Part shown: piece by piece, positions 17,385 through 25,518 of the stretch | Layout: every line of letters starts with the position of its first letter | Numbering within the stretch: position 1 is the first letter of the stretch | The notes under the pieces: generated by a model | Seen by the model: only the letters and a program-made list of their open reading frames with translations | Told to the model about the DNA's origin: nothing | Databases searched by the model: none | Made by a program: the position numbers and the translations under genes | Origin: JAJXWB01 sp046349215 | GTDB lineage: Bacteria; Pseudomonadota; Alphaproteobacteria; Rhizobiales; Beijerinckiaceae | DNA length: 64,000 nucleotides | Reading direction: 5' to 3' | Assembly (NCBI GenBank): GCA_046349215.1 | Contig: JAXMCV010000001.1 | Location: forward strand, 1,116,001 to 1,180,000

Positions 17385-17875
17385 TGAGCGCCACTCTTGC
17401 CGACAACGACCTGATGCACGACATCGAGCAGTTCCTGTTCCGCGAGGCGCGGCTTGCCGACGAGCATCGCTACGAGGAATGGGAAGAGCTGTGGACGGAC
17501 GACGCCATATACTGGGTTCCGGCCAATGGCGACGACATAGATCCCGAGCGCGAAATGTCGATCATCTACGACAACCGTTCGCGCATCGGACTGCGGGTCC
17601 GGCAATTGCTCTCTGGAAAACGCTATACGCAAGACCCGCGCTCGAGCCTCCGGCGCATCATAGGCAATATCGAAGTGCTCGGCCGTGACGGCGACGAGAT
17701 CCGGGTCGGCGCCAATTCGATCGTCTTCGAGAGCAGCCAGCGCGGCGAAACGATCTGGGGCGCGCGCAATGAATATACCTTGCGTCGCGAGATTCGGGGC
17801 TTCAGGCTCGTCCGCAAGAAGGTCGCGCTCGTGAACAACGATCGCGCGATCTACACGATGTCCTTCATCATCTGA
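17384..17875 (+). CDS. Rieske dioxygenase, beta subunit
   Basis: Small structural subunit of the ring-hydroxylating dioxygenase, 163 residues, with the NTF2/scytalone-dehydratase-like fold. The segments IEQFLFREARLADEHRYEEWEELWTDDAIYWVP and the C-terminal RKKVALVNNDR are typical of this family. The ATG at 17384 shares a base with the alpha stop (TGATG); a GTG three bases earlier is an alternative. It stabilises the alpha3beta3 hexamer and has no cofactor. Confidence 0.94.
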   Translation: MSATLADNDLMHDIEQFLFREARLADEHRYEEWEELWTDDAIYWVPANGDDIDPEREMSIIYDNRSRIGLRVRQLLSGKRYTQDPRSSLRRIIGNIEVLGRDGDEIRVGANSIVFESSQRGETIWGARNEYTLRREIRGFRLVRKKVALVNNDRAIYTMSFII

Positions 17876-17888
17876 GGCCGATTGCACT

Positions 17889-18683
17889 ATGAAACAGGAT
17901 CAACTCGTCCTGACCGAGGTCGCAGGCGGCGTCGCCACCATCACACTCAATCGGCCGGATTCATCGAACGGCATGAACGTCGATTTTCTGAAGGCCCTTT
18001 GCGAAGCCGTCATGGGTCTGCATGGTCGTCCCGACGTGCGGGTGGCGCTGCTGCGCGGCGAAGGCAAGAATTTCTGTGCCGGCGGCGACGTTCACACGTT
18101 CGCTTCCAAGGGCGAGGGCATGCCGGACTATCTTCGCGTCGCAACCGCATGGCTACAGAACGCCGTGACGGGATTGATGCGACTGGAAGCGCCTGTCATC
18201 GCCGCAGTTCATGGCTTTGCAGCAGGCGGCGGCGGGTTCGGGCTCGTCTGCGCATCCGACCTGGTCATAGCCGCTGATACGGCGAAATTCCTGGCGGGCG
18301 CCACGCGCGTCGGCATGGCGCCGGACGCTGGCGTCTCTGTCACTCTGCCGCGCATCGTCGGCCTCAGGCGCGCAGCAGAAATCGTTCTTACCAATCCGAT
18401 CCTCACTGCACAGCAGGCGCACGAACTCGGCATCGTCAACCGCGTGGTCCCCGAGGCCGATCTGCAGGCCGCAGCGCGCGCGTGGGCGCAGGAGCTCGCG
18501 GCCGGGGCGCCGAAAGCCATGGCTGCCGCCAAGCGACTCCTGTGGGCAGGCGTCGGCACAGGCGTCGACGCCTGCCTGTCCGAAGAGGCCCGCACCGTCT
18601 CGGAGCTGTCGGGCACGGCTGATGCGCGCGAAGGGCTCGCCGCCGTCATCGAACGACGCAAGCCCGTCTTTACCGGCAAATGA
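17889..18683 (+). CDS. enoyl-CoA hydratase/isomerase family protein
   Basis: Crotonase-fold enzyme of 264 residues, 13 bases after the dioxygenase beta gene. Oxyanion-hole loops are GKNFCAGGDVHTF and HGFAAGGGGFGLVCASD; the second catalytic position reads GMAPDAGVS, with Asp as in the other two crotonase genes of this cluster. Its stop is coupled to the following SDR start (ATGA). The reaction is unassigned; PaaG-like isomerisation and hydration are both possible. Confidence 0.9.
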   Translation: MKQDQLVLTEVAGGVATITLNRPDSSNGMNVDFLKALCEAVMGLHGRPDVRVALLRGEGKNFCAGGDVHTFASKGEGMPDYLRVATAWLQNAVTGLMRLEAPVIAAVHGFAAGGGGFGLVCASDLVIAADTAKFLAGATRVGMAPDAGVSVTLPRIVGLRRAAEIVLTNPILTAQQAHELGIVNRVVPEADLQAAARAWAQELAAGAPKAMAAAKRLLWAGVGTGVDACLSEEARTVSELSGTADAREGLAAVIERRKPVFTGK

Positions 18684-19420
18684 GCGGAAATTACTCTGGA
18701 CGCTCGGCGTTCGTCACGGGCGGCGCCAAGGGGATCGGCGCGGCGATCGTCCGCGCGTTCGCACGCGAAGGCGCCCGCGTCGTGTTCGTCGATCTCGACG
18801 AGGCGGAGGGGGCAAGGCTTGCCGCCGAAGCGGGCGCCGTCTTCGCTCGCGCGGACGTGACCGACTATCTCGGCCTGCAGAAGATCGTCGCCGACAACGG
18901 ACCTTTCGATACGCTCGTGAACAACGCCGGCGTCGACCAGCACGCCTTCTTTACGGAAACCCGGCCGGAAGACTGGGGGCGCCTCGTCGGCGTCAACCTA
19001 GGCTCGGTCTTTGGCACGACGCATCTTGTGCTCGCGCACATGCAGCAGAAGAAATTCGGCCGCATCGTCAACCTCGCATCGGAGGCGGCGCGGCTCGGCT
19101 CGCGCGGCGGCTCAGTCTATGCCGCCGCCAAGGCAGGCGTCATCGGCTTCACGAAATCCATTGCGCGGGAAAATGCGCGATACGACATCACCGCGAATGT
19201 CATTGCCCCGGGCCCGGTGGACACGCCCATGCTGAGAGATGCGGTCGCGCATGGCGGCGAAAAATTGCTGAATGCGATGCAGGGTGCGACCTTGCTGCGT
19301 CGACTCGGAACACCGGAGGAAGTAGCAGCCGCCGTCTTGTTCCTTGCATCGACGGATGCCGGCTTCATCACTGGCGAGACACTCGGCGTGTCCGGCGGCA
19401 TGGGGATCGGCGGCGCATGA
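18680..19420 (+). CDS. short-chain dehydrogenase/reductase
   Basis: Classical SDR of 246 residues. It has TGGAKGIG for the nucleotide, NNAG, and the YAAAK catalytic pair. FVDLDEAEG after the second beta strand suggests NAD. In this position it could dehydrogenate a cis-dihydrodiol made by the adjacent Rieske dioxygenase or a hydroxyacyl-CoA. Its start and stop both overlap neighbours by ATGA, so the dioxygenase-crotonase-SDR-hydrolase genes form one coupled operon. Confidence 0.9.
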   Translation: MSGNYSGRSAFVTGGAKGIGAAIVRAFAREGARVVFVDLDEAEGARLAAEAGAVFARADVTDYLGLQKIVADNGPFDTLVNNAGVDQHAFFTETRPEDWGRLVGVNLGSVFGTTHLVLAHMQQKKFGRIVNLASEAARLGSRGGSVYAAAKAGVIGFTKSIARENARYDITANVIAPGPVDTPMLRDAVAHGGEKLLNAMQGATLLRRLGTPEEVAAAVLFLASTDAGFITGETLGVSGGMGIGGA

Positions 19421-20316
19421 GAGGAGCCGATCGGGTGGCCGCGGTTGTCGCCGGCCTCAACGCCATCTACGGCCGCTGGACGCGTGAGACGACGGTCGAG
19501 GCCATGCGCCGCGACTGGGACGACGCCTTCGGCGTTCGGGCGCGAAACTGGCAAAGGCAGCGCTTTCAGATCGGCAATATGGACGCCGAATGGATTTCGG
19601 CGCCGCAGGCCCAGCCGGAGAATGCGATCCTCTTCCTGCACGGCGGCGGCTTTCGCATCGGCTCGATAGATTCTCATCGCGATCTCGCACAGAGATTGTC
19701 AGAGGCCGCACGCGCCCGCGTTCTGACAATCGACTACAGGCTCTCGCCCGAGCATGGCTTCCCGTCGCCGGTCGAGGACGCTCTCGCAGGCTTCCGCTGG
19801 CTGCTCGAACAGGGAATGCCCGCGCAGCGCATCGCGATCGCCGGCGACTCGGCCGGCGGCGGCCTCGCGCTCGCCTGCATGATCGCGGCCCGCGACGCAG
19901 GCTTGCCCATGCCCTGCGCTGCTTTCCTGATGTCGCCGTGGACGGACATGACCGCGAGCGGTGCGAGCTATGAAACGTGCGCGACGCTCGATCCCATGCA
20001 CCAACGCGCGATGATTCTCGGTATGGCGCGCGGCTACCTCGGAAAGGACGGCGACCCTCGGGCGCCGTTGGCGTCACCGCTGTTCGCCGACCTGCGTGGC
20101 CTGCCGCCGCTGATCGTTCAGTGCGGCGGCCGCGAAGTAATCCTGGACGATTCGCGCGTGCTCGCAGAACGCGCGCGCGAGGCTGGCGTTGCCGCTGAAC
20201 TCGACGTCTACGAACCGATGATCCACGTGTTCCATATGTTCGCGGAACTGCCAGAGGCCGGGATCGCGCTGTCGAAGGCCGGCGTTTTACTGCAGACGCA
20301 TTTCGCGCGAAGCTGA
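19417..20316 (+). CDS. alpha/beta hydrolase, HSL (hormone-sensitive lipase) family
   Basis: Esterase or lactonase-like hydrolase of 299 residues. The ATG at 19417 is coupled to the SDR stop (ATGA); a much longer upstream frame overlaps the SDR gene and is spurious. HSL hallmarks are the oxyanion-hole HGGG (FLHGGGFRIGS), the nucleophile elbow GDSAGG, DYRLSPEH between them, and a C-terminal ILDDSRVLAER / MIHVFHMF pair carrying the catalytic Asp and His. It may hydrolyse an ester or thioester intermediate, or a conjugated substrate. Confidence 0.9.
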   Translation: MRGADRVAAVVAGLNAIYGRWTRETTVEAMRRDWDDAFGVRARNWQRQRFQIGNMDAEWISAPQAQPENAILFLHGGGFRIGSIDSHRDLAQRLSEAARARVLTIDYRLSPEHGFPSPVEDALAGFRWLLEQGMPAQRIAIAGDSAGGGLALACMIAARDAGLPMPCAAFLMSPWTDMTASGASYETCATLDPMHQRAMILGMARGYLGKDGDPRAPLASPLFADLRGLPPLIVQCGGREVILDDSRVLAERAREAGVAAELDVYEPMIHVFHMFAELPEAGIALSKAGVLLQTHFARS

Positions 20317-20333
20317 TTCCCGGAGACCAGGTC

Positions 20334-21119
20334 ATGGCCATCACCATCGACATTGACGCTCATATTGCAGTCGTGCGGCTCGCGCGGCCCGACAAGATGA
20401 ACGCGCTCAATCCCGACATGTTCGACCGGTTGATCGCCGCCGGCGACGAGCTTCGCGCGCGAAGCGACATCCGGTGCATCGTCCTGGCTGGAGAAGGACG
20501 CGCATTTTGCGCCGGCATCGATCGACAAAGATTTTCCGGAACGGGTGCGCCGCCGCCGCTGTCGCCGCGCACCCACGGCCTCGCCAACCTGCCGCAGATG
20601 GTCGCGCTGCAATGGCGCGACCTCGCGCCACCCGTCATTGCCGCCGTTCATGGCGTCGCATTCGGCGCCGGGTTCCAACTCGCACTTGGCGCCGACATGC
20701 GTTATGCTGCGCCGGACACAAAAATGTCGCTCATGGAAGTCGAGTGGGGGCTCGTGCCGGACATGGGTGGTACGGTGCTGATGAGCGCGCTGGTCGGCGA
20801 GGACGTCGCGCGTGAACTGACCTATTGCGCGACTGTCTTCTCGGGCGCAGAGGCGAAGGAATATGGGCTCGTCACCCGCGTCATGGACGATCCCTTTGCG
20901 GCGGCTATGAAGAAAGCCCAGGAAATCGCCAGCAAAAGTCCCAGCGCGGTGCAGCAGGCCAAGCGCCTCTTCAACCGCCGCCTCACGCCTTTCCTCGAAT
21001 CCGGATTGCTGGCTGAATCGTTGGCGCGCGACGCGCTGGTGACGCATCCGAACCAGCGGGAAGCCGCGGAAGCTCGCCTCGCCGGCCGGCAACCACGCTT
21101 CATTGATCCGGCTCGCTAG
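20334..21119 (+). CDS. enoyl-CoA hydratase/isomerase family protein
   Basis: Third crotonase-fold enzyme of the regulon, 261 residues, ending the rightward operon. The loops GRAFCAGIDRQRF and HGVAFGAGFQLALGADMRY form the oxyanion hole, and GLVPDMGGTVLM carries Asp at the second catalytic position. The annotated ATG follows CCCGGAGACCAGGTC. It starts 17 bases after the hydrolase gene. Specific activity is unknown. Confidence 0.9.
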   Translation: MAITIDIDAHIAVVRLARPDKMNALNPDMFDRLIAAGDELRARSDIRCIVLAGEGRAFCAGIDRQRFSGTGAPPPLSPRTHGLANLPQMVALQWRDLAPPVIAAVHGVAFGAGFQLALGADMRYAAPDTKMSLMEVEWGLVPDMGGTVLMSALVGEDVARELTYCATVFSGAEAKEYGLVTRVMDDPFAAAMKKAQEIASKSPSAVQQAKRLFNRRLTPFLESGLLAESLARDALVTHPNQREAAEARLAGRQPRFIDPAR

Positions 21120-21140
21120 AAGCGTGCGCGCGGCTCAAAA

Positions 21141-21268
21141 GTCCGCTTTCCGCCCGACACCGCCCCTCGCGGAGTCCGCTATCAGCAGGTTCGATCGACT
21201 TCGCGTCATCACCAACAATCGTCCCGATAGCTGCCGTTCGGAATTTCCGTGATGGGCGGAAAGCAGTC
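21141..21268. repeat. imperfect inverted repeat in the gap after the catabolic operon
   Basis: GTCCGCTTTCCGCCC at 21141-21155 is matched in inverse by GGGCGGAAAGCAGTC at 21254-21268 (13 of 15 bases). The 202-base gap between the crotonase and the convergent Hcp/DUF4214 gene holds no gene. It may be a degraded intergenic repeat or form a long-range hairpin that ends both transcripts. Confidence 0.4.
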
Positions 21269-21321
21269 TTTACGAAGATAGAATGGCGCGCCCACCGAGG
21301 CAGCCGCGCCAGAGGTCAGCG

Positions 21322-23289
21322 TCAGATTAACGTGAGATCGTTATGGGCGACTGCGTTCGCGATGCCGAGAAGTGCCGTTGTGACCGTGCTTGAATCCGAG
21401 GTCACGCCTTGCAGCACTGTGACCGCGGCATTGTAGGCGGCGTCTCCGACTGCAGCGGGCACCAAAATGCTGCCGCCCGGCCCCTTGGAGGCGTTCGCAT
21501 AGGCCAGCGACACAGCGATCTTGTTGTTGATCGTCTCCTGGCGCGTAAGCGCATCTGCCCATTGCTGGTCCGTTACCTCCGCCGGCCGCGCGCTCGTGTC
21601 GAACCCAACCAGAGCCTTCACAAACTGCCCGACCAGCCCGGCCCTCGCCGCCTGTACGCTCTGACCCTTCGCTTCTGCCTGGGCGAGGAGGCTTGACCAG
21701 TAGCCGATCCCGTTCGGATCGCCGCTTGCCCCGCCGATGTTCAGATACATGGCGTCAATGAACTGGCTGTCGGTCAGCGCGCCATAGGTCTGGCTGAAGA
21801 AGGTGTTTTGCGAATTGACGAAACCTTGGCCGAGAGCGGTCGCCTGCGCCAAAGTGACGGCTGTCGTTGCCGCGTTGCTGGTGTCGATTCCTGGGCCGGC
21901 GGAACCTACCCAAAAGGAATAGGCCGGGAACTCGCTCGCGCGGCCGTAGAGAGCGCTATAGAGACCCATCACCTCCTGCTGAACCGAGGTCGGCCCGGCG
22001 AGCGTGATGTTCAACAAGTTACTGAAGGCGGCATTTCCGTCAGCATCGGTAAGGGTGGCTTCGATGACGTGGACCCCGTTGCCGATCAACGTAACGGGCA
22101 AACTCCAAGTTGCATCCGGCCGCACCGTGGTTGTGCCGACAAGTACGGGGCCGTCAAAGACAAGCACCTGAAGGCCCGTCTCATCTTGATCGGCGACGCC
22201 GCTGATCACCTGAAGCGGTTGGTTAGTAACTTTGTCGGCCGTTGTGATCGATATGTTTGCGCTTGGCGCAGGCGTTGGCGCGGCTACGGTGGCTGAAGGG
22301 GAGTTTCCGATTAAGTTCCAGGAGGTGGAGTTATCGACCACCTGCGGCCTGAAATCGGTTTTCGAATGGGTGTTTAGTACAATTGCACTCCCAGCGTTGA
22401 ATGTTAAAGTATCACTTGTAATGCCTTGCCGGAAGTCTGCAATTACCGCGTCGCCGATCAGCAGATCGTAAATAACAAATCCCGAACTATCTTGACCCTT
22501 TAGCTCAATCGAACCTTTGCTACCACCTGTACCACTCATAAGTTGAAAAATCTGGTCCACGGATGTATTTCCGCCGGAAAAACTGGCGGTCAAGTTGTAG
22601 GTTACGGGACTTGTAATTGTCGGACGCGTAACATCAAAACTGTAGTCGGTGAGCAAGAATGCCCCTTTTTCGGCCGGATCTGTCACGCCCCCATCAACGT
22701 TGTTTACTGTCAGATAATATTTTGTCGTATTATCAAGCTTCGAAGTAAGTGAATACCCTTTGCCGCTACTTGAAGCGGAAAGAGGAAGGACGGCTCCAGG
22801 CCTTTGTATTAGTAAATCATATGATTGCGTTATTGTGCTCCCCGCCGCGGTACCGTCTGGATTTATGGGGGTTGTTTTTATTTGTATTTTATCGAAAGTA
22901 AAAACTTCCCGAAACCCAGAATTACTGTCATGATAATTTGTTATGTAAACGTCGGCGACCATTAAATCATAGGCGAGTACACCCGCCTGACTGAAGCCTT
23001 GAATCTCGACGTACCCTTTCCCGGGCACTGCGTACTGCTGTGAGCTTTGGTTGAACATGCCGGCGAGCAGTTGCTCCACGTCCGATGTCCCGGACGCAAA
23101 ATCGACAGTCAGCGAGGAAAAATGCTCGCGACCTACGGAAATTGCCCCATTTACTATCGATCCAGTCTGAGTTGCATCCAAATTGAAACTGGTCAGTTTG
23201 AAGCTTTGCGGCCACTGCCGAGCGGGATTAAGTGGACCGTTATATCCACCGTCTAGGCCAGCAATGACCAGCACATATTCTAGAGCCAT
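21322..23289 (-). CDS. multidomain protein: two Hcp-like repeats, Ig-like domain, DUF4214-like C-terminus
   Basis: Protein of 655 residues with no signal peptide and no membrane segment; the ATG has GGGGAGGGG upstream. Residues 1-150 and about 165-320 are two related beta-rich repeats that resemble the Hcp tube-protein family (SFNLDATQTGS...GKGYVEIQGF...AYDLMVADVYITNY and a matching KGSIELKGQ...IYDLLIGDAVIADF). About 345-440 is an Ig-like repeat. From about 445 a DUF4214-like region follows (MGLYSALYGR...YLNIGGASGDPNGIGYWSSLL...), common in large type I-secreted surface proteins. The middle of the gene is clearly more AT-rich than its surroundings, suggesting transfer. Secretion by a type I system is inferred; no secretion genes lie nearby. 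Confidence 0.8.
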   Translation of the reverse strand: MALEYVLVIAGLDGGYNGPLNPARQWPQSFKLTSFNLDATQTGSIVNGAISVGREHFSSLTVDFASGTSDVEQLLAGMFNQSSQQYAVPGKGYVEIQGFSQAGVLAYDLMVADVYITNYHDSNSGFREVFTFDKIQIKTTPINPDGTAAGSTITQSYDLLIQRPGAVLPLSASSSGKGYSLTSKLDNTTKYYLTVNNVDGGVTDPAEKGAFLLTDYSFDVTRPTITSPVTYNLTASFSGGNTSVDQIFQLMSGTGGSKGSIELKGQDSSGFVIYDLLIGDAVIADFRQGITSDTLTFNAGSAIVLNTHSKTDFRPQVVDNSTSWNLIGNSPSATVAAPTPAPSANISITTADKVTNQPLQVISGVADQDETGLQVLVFDGPVLVGTTTVRPDATWSLPVTLIGNGVHVIEATLTDADGNAAFSNLLNITLAGPTSVQQEVMGLYSALYGRASEFPAYSFWVGSAGPGIDTSNAATTAVTLAQATALGQGFVNSQNTFFSQTYGALTDSQFIDAMYLNIGGASGDPNGIGYWSSLLAQAEAKGQSVQAARAGLVGQFVKALVGFDTSARPAEVTDQQWADALTRQETINNKIAVSLAYANASKGPGGSILVPAAVGDAAYNAAVTVLQGVTSDSSTVTTALLGIANAVAHNDLTLI

Positions 23290-23339
23290 TGCATTCCCCT
23301 CCCCACGCTGTGTTTAAATCGGCGTCATTGCATGATATT

Positions 23340-24600
23340 TTCCAATGATGGGGTGGACGCCCCCGACGGCATCTGTGTGCCAAAGTAGCGGTGTTATCGA
23401 CCACTTGAGGAGGCGTCCGCCATGGAGGTTAGCACGATCGGATTGGATCTGGCCAAGAACGTTTTTCAGGCGCACGGAGCGACGGCGGCCGGAGCGGTTG
23501 CCTTCCGGAGGAGGCTGCGACGCGACCAAGTGCTCGCGTTCTTTGCGGATCAGCCCCGATGCCTTGTCGCTATGGAGGCCTGCGCGAGTTCGCATTATTG
23601 GGGCCGCGAGATCGGCAAGCTTGGCCACGAGGTCCGTCTCATCCCTCCAGCATACGTTAAGCCGTTCGTGAAGAGGCAGAAGAACGACATGGCCGACGCC
23701 GAAGCGATCTGCGAAGCCGCCCAACGGCCAACGATGCGGTTCGTCGCTGTCAAAAGCGAAGCCAAGCAAGCGTCCGCTGTGATCTTCAGAACCCGCGACA
23801 TTCTGGTCGGCCAGCGCACCCAGATCATCAATGCGCTTCGCGGTCATATGGGCGAGTATGGCCTGATCGCGCCGCAGGGCCGCTTCCATGTCGAGAAGCT
23901 CGTCGTTCAAATCCGCGACGCCGACAGCGATATACCGGATGACGCGCGCCAATGCCTTCTCCTGCTCGTCGCGTCTCTAGAGGAGCTGCATGAGAAGATC
24001 GTCGCTCTCGACCGAGAGATTTCTACGCGGGCCAAGCGAGACAGCGTGGCCCAACGGTTGATGACCATCCCCGGCGTCGGACCGATGATCGCAACGGCGA
24101 TCGAGGCGCTGGCGCCGCCGGTTGAGACCTTCCGGTCCGGCCGAGACTTTTCGGCGTGGATCGGCCTTACCCCCGTTCAGCGGTCGACCGGCGGAAAGGA
24201 ACGTCTCGGTCGCACGTCGCGCATGGGCGAGCGAACCTTGCGACGCTTACTGATCATCGCCTGCAGCGGGGTGGTCCGTTGGGCCAAGCGGAAAGGCCTT
24301 CCCGCCGATTCTTGGTTAGCGCGGATGCTGGCGCGCAAGCCAGCAATGCTGGTGATCGTCGCGCTGGCCAACAAGACCGCGCGCATCGCCTGGGCGTTGA
24401 TGGCCAAGGGAGGGATTTATCGAGCTCCGGTTGCGGCCGCATAAGCGAGCCGTGAGCGCGAGGCTGTCGGCGATGTGAGAGGGGCGAAGGACAGGTATGG
24501 CGCAACGTCGGTGAGGTGGGGTCAGGAGAACCAGGCGCACGGGTCGCGCTTCGAGCGCGCTCCAATGATGTGGACCTGATCCGCGAACTTCCATACGGGC
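23340..24600 (+). mobile_element. IS110-family insertion sequence (approximate ends)
   Basis: The transposase at 23422-24444 defines an IS110-family element. Ends cannot be set because this family lacks conventional inverted repeats and target duplications. TCCAATGATG occurs both at 23340 and near 24564, which may mark the termini or the core sites. The non-coding DNA beside the gene is where IS110 elements encode their guide (bridge) RNA. Confidence 0.6.
23422..24444 (+). CDS. IS110-family transposase
   Basis: DEDD recombinase of 340 residues. The N-terminal RuvC-like domain opens STIGLDLAKNVFQ, has MEACASSHYWGREI and KNDMADAEAI with the conserved acidic residues, and the C-terminal transposase domain carries the helix-hairpin IPGVGPMIATAI and the conserved Ser-containing region near TPVQRSTGGKERLGR. 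A GAGGAGG-like ribosome-binding site (CTTGAGGAGGCG) precedes the ATG. The frame is intact, so the element may be active. Confidence 0.93.
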   Translation: MEVSTIGLDLAKNVFQAHGATAAGAVAFRRRLRRDQVLAFFADQPRCLVAMEACASSHYWGREIGKLGHEVRLIPPAYVKPFVKRQKNDMADAEAICEAAQRPTMRFVAVKSEAKQASAVIFRTRDILVGQRTQIINALRGHMGEYGLIAPQGRFHVEKLVVQIRDADSDIPDDARQCLLLLVASLEELHEKIVALDREISTRAKRDSVAQRLMTIPGVGPMIATAIEALAPPVETFRSGRDFSAWIGLTPVQRSTGGKERLGRTSRMGERTLRRLLIIACSGVVRWAKRKGLPADSWLARMLARKPAMLVIVALANKTARIAWALMAKGGIYRAPVAAA

Positions 24601-24990
24601 CCGCGGCATGTGAATGGCCGCATCAGAGGCCGGACACATGGCAGCACCCGATCACGCGCAACGCCTGCCCAAAGAATCCCCTTGCATCGAAGCGGGCGTC
24701 CACACAAGACCGTGCGGATCGGCTCTTTACTCAGGGTGCGCGCGTGCTGTGAGAGACGCACGTGCGTGCGAGCAGAGAAAAAATCTGAACGTGAGCCCTG
24801 AGGAATTTTGATCGATCAGAGAAGAACTGGGGGTGTCTCGAGCCCCGCACCTACCAGACAAAAGCGTATGTGGCCAAGATTGCGCTATCAATGACGATTT
24901 GTGGCTAAATTGTGACCCGGGCGGCTAGGAGCGCACAGCTAAGCTGTTCAGCAACGCGATGCCGTATTTCGGAACGGTGAACGAATTCAA
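24445..24990. other. non-coding stretch downstream of the IS110 transposase
   Basis: No convincing gene on either strand. The first 150 or so bases probably belong to the IS110 element and could include guide RNA or its target-recognition loops. The remainder, to the terminator at 24991, shows nothing recognisable. Confidence 0.5.
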
Positions 24991-25014
24991 GGGACGAGAC
25001 TTGGGTCTCGTCCC
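24991..25014 (-). terminator. perfect 10-bp hairpin after the 88-residue gene
   Basis: GGGACGAGAC at 24991 pairs perfectly with GTCTCGTCCC at 25005 around a four-base loop. It lies 11 bases after the stop of the leftward small gene, and the leftward transcript continues TTGAATTCG, moderately U-rich. It is a convincing intrinsic terminator and supports that small gene being expressed. Confidence 0.75.
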
Positions 25015-25025
25015 TCTTCATTCAA

Positions 25026-25292
25026 TCACGTCGGATTTGTTTGAAAGTGGAACAGGTCAAGAAACGCGTTCATCGGCAAGCCGGTCAGGTGCACGTTTTC
25101 ATTGTAGATCGTCGCATGTGGACCGCACTGCGAACCGAAGGTCGTCTTGCAGATATCGACCTCGACGATTGTCTGCCTCCCGTTCACGCACTGAAACTCA
25201 ACGTTTGCGTAGACAGACATGATGTTGGAGCCCAAAGGTCCCGTGAAAACTTCCTTCTGCCAGTAGGTTTTCTCGTTCTGCTGCGTAGCCAT
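25026..25292 (-). CDS. small hypothetical protein
   Basis: Protein of 88 residues starting MATQQNEKTYWQKEVFTG. A good GGGGAGGGGCGGAA ribosome-binding site precedes the ATG at 25292, and a strong terminator follows the stop. The sequence is not arginine-rich like out-of-frame readings here: it has balanced composition, two Cys (VEFQCVNG, DICKTTFGSQC region) and a predicted beta-rich pattern. No signal peptide or membrane segment. I do not recognise the family. It is stranded between IS110 and IS91-type elements, and its ribosome-binding site resembles that of the Hcp/DUF4214 gene. Confidence 0.65.
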   Translation of the reverse strand: MATQQNEKTYWQKEVFTGPLGSNIMSVYANVEFQCVNGRQTIVEVDICKTTFGSQCGPHATIYNENVHLTGLPMNAFLDLFHFQTNPT

Positions 25293-25491
25293 TTCCGCCC
25301 CTCCCCGGCCTCCCGCACTCCGCATCAACGCATAACTTGCTGAGTTTCTTGCCTAGCGTCAAATTAGCTGAGGCTAGGATCCGCGGCCGCGATGGCAGTC
25401 CGGTTTCGGTCGATGGACGAAGCCGCTCCGCGGCAGGAGCTGCCCGATTGGGGGCGGCTGAGGTCTGACACTCGGGATTGCACGATCATGT

Positions 25492-25518
25492 GGGGTTTCT
25501 CTTGAACGGGAGAGCCCC
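25492..25518 (+). promoter_or_regulatory. hairpin covering the recombinase ribosome-binding site
   Basis: GGGG-TTTCTC at 25492 can pair with GGGAGAG-CCCC ending at 25518, directly before the ATG at 25519. The GGGAGAG strand is also the Shine-Dalgarno sequence, so the fold would limit translation of the recombinase, a known way for mobile elements to stay quiet. Confidence 0.4.

Noticed and set aside
18622..19416. Upstream extension of the HSL hydrolase frame
   Set aside because: It overlaps the crotonase and SDR genes; the coupled ATG at 19417 begins the hydrolase family region.
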